This document shows, in pieces, positions 44,945-58,897 of a stretch of 64,000 bases of DNA. The notes under the pieces are model-generated. The model made no database searches and had not been told where the DNA came from. It saw only the letters and a program-made list of their open reading frames with translations. Positions within the stretch are counted from its first letter, which is position 1. The number at the start of each line of letters is the position of its first letter. This DNA is from Brachypterus glaber (lineage: Eukaryota; Arthropoda; Insecta; Coleoptera; Kateretidae). The position numbers and the translations under genes were made by a program. The stretch lies in NCBI GenBank assembly GCA_958510825.1, contig OY294046.1, forward strand, positions 8,506,049-8,570,048. The letters run 5' to 3'.

Positions 44945-47900
44945 TTAATTTGATAACTCTGTATTACTAAATTGAAGTTTTTTTAAAAAACCTTCGACCT
45001 AAAACGAAAACAAAAATTAATTTGCAATTTATCAAAAACAAAATCACCCACCTGTCTTAAGAGAAAAATCAGCTTTTCTAAATCATTTGACCATTTGATA
45101 TCATGTAATGGAATGTTTGCATTTGGAGCATTTTTTTCTTGCATTGATGAATTTCTATAAAAAATATTACAATATTAAATATTAGTCCGGTCATAAGTTT
45201 TGGGGCCCCCAAAACTTGTGACTTCACTCAATGAACCCCGCGTCATTGAGTGAAGTTTTGGGTATTTAAAAAGTGTAAATTTTATTTTTTGTCGTATTTT
45301 TCTGTTATTTTTTGCAAATTTTACTCCAAGTAACTCCACATTTTAAAAAAATTGGGTGATTATACAAAAACTTTATTTTTTCCCGTCTGGAGGGGGGAGC
45401 TCCTAACGCATTGTAATGCTAATCACTACCCCGTCCTTGTTACGTTACGTATTTTTTCTATTTTGTGACTCTTATAAGCTCATAATCACACGCATTTTGC
45501 GTGTTCTTATAGGCCCATAAGAGGTCTCTACTTTTTTTCTGTTCGGTTGGCAACATACAAAAGCCTATCTCTTGACGTTTTGCGTGCAAATGTCAATGTC
45601 GATTTAAAGTTTATTTTTTTACAAAATTTTGTGTTTGGGTTATTTTTACCGTGTTAAAATTGTGGACTGGTTAAATGCAGTGAAAAAAGAAGAGATAACT
45701 GTAAAATATATAAAAATATCATTTGTTCTTAGAATTTTAAACATAGTGAAAACTGTAATGCCAACCCAAAACAAAAATCCCTAAATCAGTCATCAATTTA
45801 AATGTAAGTTTTTTAAATTTTAGAGCAAAATAGAAAAAATTGTATAAAGCACTCGTTTCATAACACGTTTTTAGAGTACTACTTTAGAAAACTCGCCGCA
45901 AGCCGCTCGTTTTCTAAACTTGTACTCGTGCGCTAACAACGTATGTTATGAAACTAGTACTTTAATATACTATTAAGTATGGCCTCTTTGGTACTTACAT
46001 TAGTTGGTCAAATTTTTCCTCTATATTCCAATAAGTCATTAGCAAACCAAAATTCAAGATGCCCAAGAGTACTATTAACCAAAGCATATACTTAAAACAA
46101 TTATTCTGTATTTTAAAAGGACTGTTGCTTGCTGTATCATTAAGACCGTCATCTGTGGATATTCTCATCGATTTTTTCCGATTTCGTTTCGATTTTTTCG
46201 GAATTTTATATTCGGGTTCCAAAGATTTCACCAAATCGTTTATGTAGTCTTGTAAACCAGCATAACAATTTTTTTCTATCATTCCTGCAAAATTAAATGG
46301 TCCAAAGTTGAGCTCTTTAAGTCGAAGCGTTCTCGAGTTACCCTGGTCACAAATTTTTTTAATTAACTTTCTATGTAAACCTATGTAAAATCCCATCTAA
46401 AACCGAAGAACGTTCTTCGGTTAAAAATGTACTTTTTATTACCTTCCCCAAAGAAAGTCTTGCTTTAGTAAATAGTTATTTATGGTAATGGTAGGGTAAA
46501 GCAAGATATTTCCCATGAGAGGCGTCAGGCAAGCAGGTTAATTTTCGAGAGGGCAATATCGGTTTACCCATGAGTGCCATACAAGGTTTTATCCAATAAA
46601 TAGCTTAGGAATTCATATTTTTATCCTAAATTTTAATGACATTTACAAGAAAGTAATTTGACAAGTGACAGTTGAGTGGGTAAAATAAATAATTATCCAC
46701 TCAATAAAGTAAAAGCCACGCGGGGGTTATTATTGAGTTTATCTATTTAAAATAAAGCTGGTAATTGTCTTATTATCTGTATGTATTGGATAAAAAAATA
46801 AATTGCGTTTGGACTTTTTACTTTACTTTACGTTTTACATCCAAAATATATTTAATTAAAAAAGATTATCGTTTCTATCTGTCCGGGAAATTTGTGTCCA
46901 CGAGAACTCTAGAACGCTTTGACCTTAAGACTTTAAAGTTGTAGATTTGGATCGTTTTTAGTAATTGTTGGGGTAGAGTAAGGAAGTAACATGTGGTAAA
47001 AACTAATTACAAAAAAAAGATTAAAATTTTTCGTTTTTCGAAAAAAAAATCTTAATTTTTTAAAATTTTAGGATAACAGGAGAAAGCATTCCTTTGTTGG
47101 CAGCAGTATATATTTTAGATGTTATCTAATGGGGAAATAGTAAAATTTAATTTTGCTTTCCCATTTTGAAATTTTTCAAAATTTCGGAAAGCCTTGTATT
47201 CGTGCAAAAATTTTCAATTTTTTTTTGCGTATTTTTGCGTTTTATGACGTTTTATGTCGATATAAATCAATTTCAAGCAAAAAAAAATTATCGGTCTGTC
47301 CGGGAAATCTTGTGGCCACGATAAGCACGCTTTAAGTTAGAGACTTGAAATTTGGGATACAGGTACCAAAAGTTCTCGCTCGGGATTGTTTTTGGTGAAC
47401 ATTGGGGTGCGGCAAGGGGGGCAAATGGGCAAAAATACATTTTTTTTAGAAAAATTTGAAAATTGCTATATAGGGATTTTTGGGGTTGCTGAAATTGAAT
47501 CTGAAAATAAAACAATTTTAACTCCACCCCCAAGGGGTTGAAGGGGTAAATATTTTAAAATATTTTCAATATGATAATAACTTTTTTCTAATTTCACCCT
47601 CTGAGGGGTGAGGGTTAGTTTTTGTGAAAACTGGTATATTGGGGTTTTTGAGGTTTCTGAAAGTGACTAATAAAAAAGTTCTAAATCCACCCCCTGTGGG
47701 GTGGGGGGTAGTTTTCATGAAAACTGGTGTTTTGTGGTTTTTGAGGTTGCTGAAAGTGAATCTGATAATAAAAATATTCTAAATCCATCCCCTGAGGGGT
47801 AGTTTTCGTGAAAATTGGTATATTGGGGTTTTTGAGGTTGTTGAAAGGGAATCTGATTATAATAAAATTCTAACTTCACCCCCAAAGGGGAAGAGGGTAG

Positions 47901-50900
47901 TTTTCGTGAAAATTGGTATACATTAAGGTTTTTATGGTTGCTGAAAGTGAATCTGATAATAAAAAAATCCATTTTACGCGCGGAGGTGAAAAATGGGAAA
48001 GCTGTTTTACTGGGCAGTGTATTTAAAATTGGTGTTGCCTACCTTTTAGAAATCCCATAACACTTTTATTGTACTTAACTTGAGATATAATTAAAATTTC
48101 AGTTTCAAATTCTGAAACTTTCTTCAGGCAATAATGCACAAACAAGTAAAACTTATCGGCATACGGAACTCCGGCATTCACTGAGTCTATATCTATTGCG
48201 TACAATTTTCCGGATTTGCTGCATGGTAACATAGTCTAAAAAAAAATAAAAAAAGATTTAAAAAAATACAAATAAAATACAAACTAGATGAAACGTTGCA
48301 AGCACCCTGTCAAAACATCGGCACTATTGTGCACTAGAGCCATCTAGTTAGCAAATTTCAAACTAGGTGTTTTGTTTGATTTTAAATTCTGTATCTGTAA
48401 AACATATTCTAGCAAAAAACTGTATATAACATTTTTTATAGGGCTTAAAAAGAGCTTTTATTTAAAATATAATTTTTTGAAATCGGGTTATAAATATGTG
48501 AGATATGCTAAAAATACCTTTTACTGCTTTAAACGCCAATATCTCGAAAATAATGCGTTTTAGGAAAACGATGTTTAAAACACTTTTTGACCAATTTAAA
48601 ATTATATTTTACATAAGTGCTAAATTAACCAAATACAATAATAATTGCCTTAATTATAAACAAAAATCGCTAAAAATAGGAGTTTTACCCTATTTTTACC
48701 CCCTTACCCCAATCGTTTACCCCCAAAATCTAATCAATTCTAACTTAAAAATCTAACGTTAGATTAAAAAGCGGGACATTTGCACATATTTTATTAAAAA
48801 GTCCAAACGTACTTTTATACAGGTGTCTAACATTAAAAAAACGTTATATTTCTACTAGGGAAAACTTTTTCCTATGTTCATTTTTTCAGAAACTTCTTTT
48901 TGCAAAAAAAATAAACTTTGGAGAAAGCAAAACAGGGCAGTTACTTACTTGTGTCTCAGTTACGTCGGTCGTTTTAGGACCTATAGAGCTACGCAGGGCC
49001 ATTGTTTGAGTGACAATTCTCGTCTGACTGTTATGAATACCATTAGACGTCCAAGGATTTATATTTAGATTCGTCGTTTTCCGTTTTTCGTGAAAATCAA
49101 AAATGAAATTCGAATTTGTGAAAACCAGCGCAAACAGCTGGTCTATGTGTATGGGGAGGATTTCCCTTTTCATTTCTCGGCCCTCGTGACTTGATGCACA
49201 ACTAGAAATAGATGGCGCCAATTAATACATCTATTTAGAGTCACTACCCTATTGAAAATGACGGGTCTGCGCGGGTATAGTAGTAGTAGTAAATTTTTGG
49301 GTTGGCCAAAGCCGGACAACTAGGCCATTTCTGGCCCTTTTTGTCACCCCAGGCAATCCCAGCCATTTACTAATTTGAGTCCTCCTTGAACCTGCCCGTC
49401 CTTTCAATAAAGATCAGGATATTGGCCCAGGGGAGATCTTTTAGTTCCTCTTGGTTGAGTCTTTGAGTTTCAAAGACTTGCAACCTGATCCTGTCGTATG
49501 TGACACCCTCGGCTAAGTAATGAGAGGATGTTTCATCCTCTCCGCACTCTGGGCATAGCGGACTCTCTAGTATCCGCATTGTTGCCAGGTGCTTCCTTAG
49601 CTTGCAGTGGCCCGTGAGGACCCCTACGAGTTGTCTGAGTGCAGTTCTTCCTTTTTTCAGCAACCAGTCGGTCTTTGATTTGCTTGGGCCCTAGCTTGCC
49701 GGCAACCGTCGACCGCCCTTCATTGCTCCTTTAGCTTGGTATAAGCCCACTCATCGAGAGCGGTCTTTACTTGCTTCCTTGTTCCACGGGTATAAATGTA
49801 TAGACCGGACTTGAACGGGTGAATTTCATCTGCTCAAGTCCGGTTTATGCACCATTTATACCCGCCCAGACCCGTCATTTTCAGCAGGGTATAGTCATAT
49901 CTAGTGGCGGCTTTAGATAGGGTGAGTCTTCATCTAATAGAGTTTTTTTAACCCTTACAAGCATGGTGATAAGTATACTTACCACCTAGATCCAGGGGCG
50001 GATTTATTTCATTTTAATGGGGGGGGCATCCATAAGGAAAAAAATGCGCTCTCACCAAAAATATAATTTTGAAGGTATTTCTATGTTAATATATCCCGCT
50101 GGAGGGGGAAGCATGGCCCCAATGCTCCCCTAAATCGGCCCATGCCTAGATCATTATCATTTTTTCCATTTTTTAAGTAATTCTTGTGTTTTTTTTTGTA
50201 AATTTGCAATAACATGTTAGAAGAACAACAAATATATAAATCTCATCAAGCTCGATGAAGCAAAAAAAAATTTTTCGGTCGAAAGTCCAAACCTATATTT
50301 AATGGGCATTAGGACAGATTTGCTGCTATATGTTTATATAACTTTTTATCAGTTTTTGATATATTATATGCCTCTTCAAGGATGGTCGCGAGTTCTGGGA
50401 CACCCTGTATAAACTTTTTTCTCAAAAAATTAAATAAATATGTATAATGGATTCCCTACTGAAAATCTAGTAGAACCGAGTAAAATTTTTACTGGGTTTT
50501 ACTCGATTTTACTAGAACTTTAAAATTCCCAGTAAAAAATATACTCGATTGAACTAGGGAAATGATTTACTCGGTATAACATGGGAAAATATCGTCGGTT
50601 TACAAGTAAAAGGCACTAAGTCACTTTTTTGCAAAAATGGGATTTTAATAGCACTGTAGTTAATTTTTGATCATCTATGTATAGGTCTTAGTTCTGGTAT
50701 AGTAAGCAGTTTCATATAATTAATACTAATTAATTTTATTAAAGTCCAAAATGGAAACTTTCTTTAAACAATCAAAAAGTCCAAACCCTTCTTTTAAAAA
50801 TCTAGTTTTTGAAAAGGTATGTAAACATCTTGTTTTTTATACGTTTATATTAATAGAGGGGTTTTAATTTTAAATAGTTGTTTTTTATATTATTTTATCG

Positions 50901-52346
50901 ACTTGGTGCTCTTTACTTGTAAGCCGACGACGTGGGCCTACAAGTAAAAGGCACTAAGTCCATGTCTTTTTTCAAATTTAGTTGAATTAAACTACTTCAA
51001 TTTTTCTTTATTTAACTGAAAATGGGACATCATTATGTCCAAACATGGCATTGCAATTTTCGGTAGTTTTTTTCTAAAAACAATTATTATAAAAATTAAA
51101 AAACAACAATGAAAGTTAAATTTGTCAATATCTCAAAACCATGTTTTTGGACTTAGTGCTCTTTACTTGTAAGCCGATGATATTATATATTTTTCGAGAT
51201 TTTTACTGGTTTCAGCGAGGGTTTCAAACAAAAAGTAATAATCCCAGGTAGCAAGGGATGTTATATTACAAGAAATTAACATCACTTTTGGGTGTATTTT
51301 TAAACTAAATCATAACATCACATATTATTGAAAAATAACATGTATTTATCATCACATTTGCAACGTAACACGTGTGACGTGAGAACCATGTTATTTAATA
51401 ACAAATATTTAGCAACGCTGTGAATATATCTCATGTCACATATTAACGTGGCTTTCACGTGAATGTCATGTTATTTTGCTTCTCACCGACGTTCGAACCT
51501 AAAAAATCGATATAAGATGATGTTGATAGAGTAAATTATTATAAGGAAATTGTATACACATTATACGATTTCCAATGGATAGGGGGCTCTGCCGGGCTTC
51601 TCAAGACCACGGACACGTTAAAGGAATATATTCTCCGCTTAATCTGCAATTTCGTATTTAGAATCTATCTGTTTCAATCTGTGATTGTTTCAATTACTAA
51701 TTGATTTTAAATCCGATTTTTTTTTATAGGGTTATAGCGTTTTTAATGGTTTTAATTTAGAAAAAGCTAATATCCTAGGATATTATTTAAATATTTAAGT
51801 AACAGTAACGGCATCCATAAGATATTAGATATAACAGGAATGTGGATTTATGATGTCACAAACACGTTATTTTCGGGATGTCATTGTGTGATGTTATTAG
51901 GGGCGGACTTAGGACATCCCCACCATGCTATATTCTTGTTAAATGTGTCTACAATCTTGACATCACATGTCACATATTAACGTGGCTTTCACGTGAATGT
52001 CATGTTATTTTGCTACCTGGGATCTTTCACTAGTAAAATCCGAGTATTTTTTTACTCTGTTTTACTAGACATTTTCAGTAGGGTTTTGTTTTATTTTTAA
52101 TGCAGAAGGGGCAAACCTTTTAAGTGAAAGTTTTTAAAACTAGCCGTGTACCTACTATGACTGGACAATTTTCGAAACAGTCATAAATGTTTCTTAGGAT
52201 TATTAAAGTACTTATTATTACTATTATTAAAAATATGATACTTACTTCGCAGGTTTATTATTATCACAATCAGAATTATCAGACATTTCATCAGATTTTT
52301 GTGACTGAGTACTTTGTGGCCTGGATAACTTCCTTTTAACTACCAT
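44945..52346 (-). CDS. Aster/GRAMD1-like VASt-domain membrane protein, copy 2
   Basis: Exons in transcript order 52346-52246, 49201-48949, 48235-48043, 46284-45999, 45154-45052 and 44998-44945; same 329-residue product as copy 1. In this copy the sequence runs on upstream without a gap to a CpG-rich stretch at about 56.8-57.0 kb that may be the promoter. No GRAM-domain exon was recognised in the upstream DNA either. Confidence 0.85.
45845..45978. mobile_element. Foldback MITE, family 3 (copy 2 of 6760)
   Basis: Duplicate of 6760-6893 in the same intron. Confidence 0.65.
46466..46795. mobile_element. Dispersed repeat, family 2 (copy 2 of 7381)
   Basis: Duplicate of 7381-7710. Confidence 0.7.
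47425..47970. repeat. Tandem repeat of about 100-bp units (copy 2)
   Basis: Duplicate of 8340-8885. Confidence 0.75.
49246..49890. mobile_element. Inverted-repeat element with retrotransposon fragment (copy 2)
   Basis: Duplicate of 10161-10805, including the non-LTR fragment at 49370-49705. Confidence 0.65.
49370..49705 (-). pseudogene. Non-LTR retrotransposon 3'-end fragment (copy 2)
   Basis: Duplicate of 10285-10620. Confidence 0.7.
49993..50144. mobile_element. hAT-like MITE (copy 2 of 10908)
   Basis: Same element and the same CCTAGATC flanks. Confidence 0.8.
50454..52083. mobile_element. Nest of inverted-repeat transposons (copy 2)
   Basis: Duplicate of 11369-12998. Confidence 0.7.
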
Positions 52347-55300
52347 TTTTTTATATTGTTTTCTTTTTAACGTTCAATATGTATCTATTCTTAACCACTT
52401 TGATGAAATATTTTCCGCAAACCACGCATATATACAAAGGAAACAATTTTTTTATTTAATAATCTTATCTTATAGGTAGATTAGAACATTATCAAAAATT
52501 ATTACCTATTGATAGTAAAATTGCTAAAGTTAATTTAATTATTTCGTACGTCTAGCAAAAATATTTGTTTTATTAATAAAGCTCGGATCGAGATATTCAT
52601 TTACCGGGGGCTAGCAAAAATTAGAATTTTTAAAATTAACTTTTAAATTGGATATATAAAGAATATTTTCTCGTATATCGATATATGCCCTAGGAGAAAT
52701 TTAACGTTAGAATAACGTTTTTCTATCGTTAGAAAACTATATAAAAGTACGTTATAAAATATGTGCAAATGTCCCGCTTTTTTACTTTGGAATCAAACGT
52801 AATATATTTATTATACATAAATTACATATAACGTCCTACCAAAAAAAAATTGGTCTGTAAAAAACAAGGAATACTTAACATTAAAAAATTAACAACAATA
52901 ATAAAACAATATGTATAAAAGAATCGAATAATGGATTCGAAAAAAGAACACCTTCAAAGATTAACGTTAGATTTTTAAGTTAGAAATACGTTTAATTTCT
53001 AACTTTCGGAGGGGGCGTGGCCAACTAGGAAATTTCTACCTGCATCATAGAATGACAGCTGGAAATTAATTCATTCATATAAATAAATCTTAATATATTT
53101 TAACAATCATAATATTTTTAAACATAATTTATTTATAAAATAGCCATCTTTTTAGGTGGCCCTAAATATTTTTCCTGTTATACTTCGATAAATACGTTTA
53201 CCTCTCAGAAAAACTTTATATTTAGTTAATATTTATTTCTACATTCAGGTTCTTAAAATATTCTTTCAATACTGCGTTGCCAGACTTACTATAATTTTGA
53301 CTATTGGGGGATATTTTTTTAAACTTATAGATATAATAAATAATTATCATACCTAGGCACATAGCTGTCTGAAATGAGTATTTTCTACTATAGCTTACGT
53401 ATTAACAATGGAAATTTAAAAAATATTTAAAGTTAGAATAAGGTTAGAATTTAGTTAGGAAACTAACGTTAGATTTATGTATTTTATAAAGTTTTTGTCA
53501 AACGTTAGTTTTTAAGGTTAGATTTATATATTTTATAACGTTTTTGTATAACGTTTGAGAATAAACATAAAAATGTCATTAATTTAATGTTATGTTAGAT
53601 TTATGTACTTTTCTACCTGGGCGGGAAAGTATTCTTTTGTATGCAGCAGCAAAAAACATACAATGTTTATTGGTTTTCTTATAAGAAAAGACGTTATAAC
53701 GCCTTCCTTCATGATTTCCTTCAAAAACAATTTGTCTGTCGAAGAAATTTGTGACCAAAATCACCCGGGAACACTTTAAACTAAAGGCTTTAAATTTGGA
53801 CCATAGTAATTTCTTACCCAAAGTCCTCGACTGGTCCATTTTCGGTAAAAATCGGGGTGGGGTAAGGTGGTCAAAAATGGTAAATAGTAGTTTTTTTTCC
53901 AGGTTAAGCGTTACGGTGCGTCAAAATGACCAAAAAGTGCGTTTTGTAATTGGTGGATAAAACTTTTTATACCTATGGTCTGTATTTTCAAGCAAGAGAG
54001 TAAATTAAAAATCGCACAGTGAATATTATCAAAACAGAGTCGAATATTGGATGTGCGAACATACTGCGTAGTTTATTTTATAAAAAATAACTATATTCTA
54101 TACACAAACATTTACTATTCAAACCTTTTGTAAAAATATTTACTGTGCGATTTTTAATTTACTCTTTTGCTTGATGAAACAGACCATAGTAACAATTTTT
54201 GTCAAGTCTTGAGCAAGTCTGGCTCAAGATTCTGCCTCCAGAATCTTGCTAAAGTCTTGCCCAAGCCTGGATACAGAATCTTGATTAATTCTCTTGCTCA
54301 AGAATTGTCCAATTCTCTACAGCCAGTACTCTGGTGAAAAAACTTGTCCAAGTTCAATGTTACTAGGGCTCTTTTTCCGATTTCTGTAGAATGTAAATGT
54401 ACAAATAATTTTTTTGATACAATTCTTTTGACTATTTCAATTACAAATAATGCTGATAATTTGCACTAGTGCAATTTTCACATTGTTAATTTTTTACTCT
54501 TAATGCAACTTGAATTATTAGATAATTTTGTTCTGGCAAATCATAACAAAAAAATGCTTTTAATAGGTATACCAAAAAAATTGTCAGTAATATTATTTGC
54601 ACTAAGGTTATTACTATTGACTATTTCACAAACAATATATAGGCCAATCAAAATCTTGCATTTTTAGTTACTTGACCAATCAGATCAAAATGAAAATGAT
54701 AATTTTTGCACATGTGCAATTATCATTTGGAAACAAGAAACTGACAGATACTGACATCTTAATAAATGTTATATTTTTGAAAAATGTGTTTTTAATTTGT
54801 GAAGCTTACCTTTAGCTGATTTATTTTTAATGATAAGCAATATAAATGCTTATGTTATTACCAAAACATCCTACGTATAAACCCTAATTAATTTCAGATA
54901 CCTAATATATTATTTTATGCACTTTCCATCTTAAAAGCTTTAAATCACTGATATTCATAAATTTTAATTTATTTAATTGAATCTTGGTATTGAAAACAGG
55001 CCACTCAAAACTAATTTAAACACTTATTCATTAAAAATATATTTACAGTAAAAAGTAAATAATTTACTTATTTTAAATAACGGAAATCAAAACATCAAAT
55101 GACTGCGCTGGTACCAGTACAGCGTTGCCAAACTTTATTATAAACCGATCGCAAATTGTTTTTTTACGGGTGGAAACAACCGTTATTTTATTTCTTTTCA
55201 GTTGAAAACTAAACTAATCAAACAAAAACAGCAATGATTTTTATTTAAATGCTAAAATATATGATAACAACTATTTTATTGAAATAATCTCAAGCATAAA

Positions 55301-55652
55301 ATATCCCTCAAGCAAAGTTTAGACTTGCCAACATTCGCGAACAAGTGAACATCGTGGTTTTAAAAAGCTCGTCAAATTTAAGATATAAAATTTTAATTAT
55401 AGTTGTAAAGTAATATTGTTTAGTTCTTAAATTTTTAATTTAAATATGAAACAACATTAAACATGGTAAAATTATACACTTCCTCATTTTGTTTGTGAAA
55501 TAGTCTTTTAAAATACCATTCGTGCATGTTGAATTATACATAATTTTTTTACTGTATATAAAAAAACATTTTACTTAAGGAAACTGTTTTCGTGCATTTT
55601 TCTTCAAAATTCCTCGACCTGCAGTCTCGGAATTTTTTAACACGAAAAATGC
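52347..55652. other. Upstream/5' intron DNA of the Aster-like gene, copy 2
   Basis: Duplicate of 13262-16567, with the family 1 MITE at 53976-54186. Confidence 0.5.
53976..54186. mobile_element. MITE family 1 (copy 2 of 14891)
   Basis: Same element with TA on both sides. Confidence 0.8.
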
Positions 55653-56800
55653 ACTCAAACAATTGCCAAGCAAAATATTTTTTTAATACAGTAAAAAAAT
55701 TATCGATAATTCAACATGCACTTATGATATTACTACTGAAAATAACACTAATTGATTTGTTCATATTTTATTAAAGAAAAACATTTATAATGTATCATTT
55801 ATATAAATAAAGGAAAAAAACTTACTATAAGACGCATGTTTTACATATTTTATTAACTCTTTTTTAATTTTGCCTTTTTTTTAACTAAATTCTATATTTT
55901 TAATTTATTTATAGAAGCACAACACATACATTTACTACAACAACTCATGAACTCTTTTGTGCTTTTTAATTTTGAAGGGACAGTTTTAAATTTTATATTT
56001 GTCAGATCAGTCCCTTAAAATTTATTATTCTTAACCAAAACAAAAATATATATCATATTTATACATATATTTTGGTCTTAAAATTTGAATTTAATTTTCA
56101 CTAAAAAATTACACAACTTCACAAAAAAATAAATTAGATTACCAATAGGGTTGTGTTTTTTAGACATTACCGATAGCTAAATCCGAATCTGGCCGCAAAA
56201 CTGAGCTTTCAGTCCTGTTTTTGAGAAAAGCGGTGGCAAAATTAAGAAAAAAATCCAATTTTGGCGTTTTTGAGCTCATTTTTTCTCGAAAACCTCTGCG
56301 TTCAGATGATCGAATTCTGCAGTGAATATCATCACAACCCTATCGAAAACAGGATTTATTTTATGCGGAGCTCTGTTATAGGTAGGTTTATATTTTAGAT
56401 CGAATCTAAATTTAAAAATTATTCTTTTTGTCAAAAATCTAATTTTATATTTTTATTTTAATGTACAATATTTTTAAATTATAATACTAATAAAATAACA
56501 TAAATTTTATATATACGTTTATGGGCGATTTTCAAATATAATAAACATTTTTGGTAAAATTTGAACTTGAAAAAATAGATACATCAGATTCTAATTATTA
56601 TAATATAGAATGGCATAAAATATACTGATGAGATCTATTGTTTATCGAAATCTAGTAAACCATAAAAAAAAACATAGTGTGTTTAATCTTATCTTATTTT
56701 CTTTTTATTAATAACAATTTTTATTATTATTAAATTTTTCTTATATTGTTTCCAATAAGTATTTTTTGTATTGATATATATTTTTTCTTTTTTGGCGCTT
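55653..56800. other. AT-rich DNA after the duplication
   Basis: No gene recognised. A repeat-like block at 56145-56350 starts and ends with 'agggttgtg' / 'cacaacccta', as expected of a MITE. Confidence 0.45.
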
Positions 56801-57000
56801 GACCTTCGAACGGTATCGTTAATTCCGGTCAGCGAACCGAAGTCAGTCAGTATTAAGCATTCAATCGACCCACTTACGGTGCGTTTCCGCACGTATTGTA
56901 CTCTCGCACGAAAATCGCACAATCAAACTTATGAACTTTCTATGAATATATAGTCAAACTGCTCACCCAAAACGCTATCGCGCGCACTAGGATAAAGGTG
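56800..57000 (-). promoter_or_regulatory. CpG-rich stretch, candidate Aster promoter and first exon
   Basis: About 200 bases with many CpG (TTCGAACGG, GCGTTTCCGCACG, CGCTATCGCGCGC) stand out from the AT-rich surroundings. On - there is a GTAAGT donor (56872-56877) after ...AACGCACC. A first untranslated exon spliced to the ATG exon at 52346 would fit. Inference only. Confidence 0.35.
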
Positions 57001-57546
57001 TATCTAAAGCATTCCAGAGAAGAAATACTAGATCTTGCAAAGGAATAAGGTAATATATCTTTATCTAGCGCTGGTCCTTTTACAGTTCAATTTTTTTTTG
57101 CATTTAACCCTCAGTTTTACACAGTGCATACAGAGTGGGCTTACAAAAACGAAACAGGGGCAACATATCGAGATTCTAAAAAATATCAAAAAGTCCAAAA
57201 AGAAAACTTTGTTATATCAGTCTCGAAATAATGGCTGTGTTTCGTTTTCACTCTGTGGACCAACGAAAACGTGTTATTTCTTAAAATTTTGTTTAACGGT
57301 TCAAATTTTGAACTTAAAATGTTTACTATTTTTAAAAATGCAGCCCTATATTAAGGGTTATATAAAAACCCTTATTGAAAAAAGAAAACATTACTTAATA
57401 ATATCCATATTAGTGAAATAAATACTTGCCAATGTGCTTTTTTATACAAATCCTTAAAGTAAAATATCATATGAAGCGGATCCAAAAAGTGTCAAAAATT
57501 AAGGGTTTATATCGGGAAAATTAAGAACTTTTATTGATTTTTTTTT

Positions 57547-57729
57547 GAGGTATGTAATCACAACTTTATTCGAACGACCTAAAAAATATCAAATAGTATA
57601 TGTTTTGATGTGTTTGTGAAATTTTTTTTATTGTAAAATTCGGAATATTGTGGAAACACAAACACATCAAAATATATACTATTTGATATTTTGTAGGTCG
57701 TTTGAATAAAGTTGTGATTACATACCTCA
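57547..57729. mobile_element. Foldback MITE with about 70-base arms
   Basis: GAGGTATGTAATCACAACTT at the left and AAGTTGTGATTACATACCTC at the right; the arms stay paired to ATGTTTTGATGTGTTTGTG, leaving a loop of about 40 bases. No ORF. Confidence 0.75.
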
Positions 57730-58168
57730 AAACTCAATAAAAACCCTTAATTTTTCCGAGCCAGAAGGTATATAACCCCTTAATAAAACATTTTTATTTC
57801 TGACAAGACAATGTTTTTAATAAACTTTGAGGTGTTGAATCCAAAAATGATGCACATCCTTGTATCGAGTTCTTTTTTACATGAGGTAAGATGGCCAAAA
57901 TATTTGGCTATCAAAAATCATAGAGTTTTGGAATATATATTTTTTTAAACTTGCAAAATGACACCAAGAAAAGTTCGAAAAAGTCAAGTCAGGTATGATT
58001 TTTAAAGTTTGTATTTTCTTTGGGAGTCATAGGTTTAAATCAAATTTAAAAAAAATGCGAAAAACCAAAAATACCCGAATGTTGGCATACTTTTGAAACT
58101 CAAGGTTTAAGGGGAGGCCTTACGAAGATTAAAAAACCTTTCGATTTTGGTGTTTTTACTCTCATGTA

Positions 58169-58400
58169 TGGGAGGATTGGTGTAGTGGTCTACCGCGTCT
58201 GAACATGACAAGTCTACTAGCCAATTAGCGTGAATTCGATTCTCATTCGCCTTTTTCAGTTAATTAATAATTGAAATTTAGCGAAGGCGTAAGTGAAGCG
58301 GACACTCCCTATAAAAACTGGTTCGAAAGTCAGTATAAGCCGGTGGTTCCCTCTACTACTAGCCCACACAAGTCCTGGACTTAGGGGGGGGGATGCTTAA
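58169..58400 (+). repeat. tRNA-derived SINE
   Basis: The head resembles a tRNA gene: box A TGGTGTAGTGG (58178) and box B AATTCGATTCT about 50 bases later, after GGGAGGAT. A tRNA-unrelated body follows. The predicted fold around the anticodon is poor, so a functional tRNA is unlikely. Confidence 0.65.
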
Positions 58401-58897
58401 TTAAGTAGAATAGTACGAGGTTAAACAAACATGTAATGTAGCAAAAAAAAAAGGCGTGATGCGAGGATATGGATATTAATTTCGGTTTCAGCACATCAAA
58501 GTTTATTAAAAACAACGAATCTTATTTAAATTAATATTTTAATTCCATGTTACAGTGTTTACTGAAACTTTATAATAGTATTTAAACTTTTCCCGCCTTT
58601 GTAAATCTCATCTTAAAAAAATCAAATTAAAGGTTCTACGGGACACTAATAAAAAGACTTCTAAATTTTAATAATAATAATTTTAACATTTTTTAGGTAC
58701 CGCAAAAATTTCAGAAAAATAAGAAATGTCAATTGTTTAAAAACACAGTATAATGATAGTACATACACATACTACCGTGAAACAAAAAAATTACTAAACA
58801 ATAGTAAAATATAAAAAATATACACAAAATATGAAATATCCTAGAATAATTAAATTTTGAAAAAAATCAAAAAAATTAAGTCGTACCGCTAGTTTTT

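Noticed and set aside
57035..57421. 128-aa frame after the CpG-rich stretch
   Set aside because: The start looks like a signal peptide (YLYLALVLLQFNFFL), but the rest is AT-driven and no family or splice structure was found.
58169..58250. A functional tRNA gene
   Set aside because: Box A and box B are recognisable, but the anticodon arm does not pair well and a SINE-like body follows.
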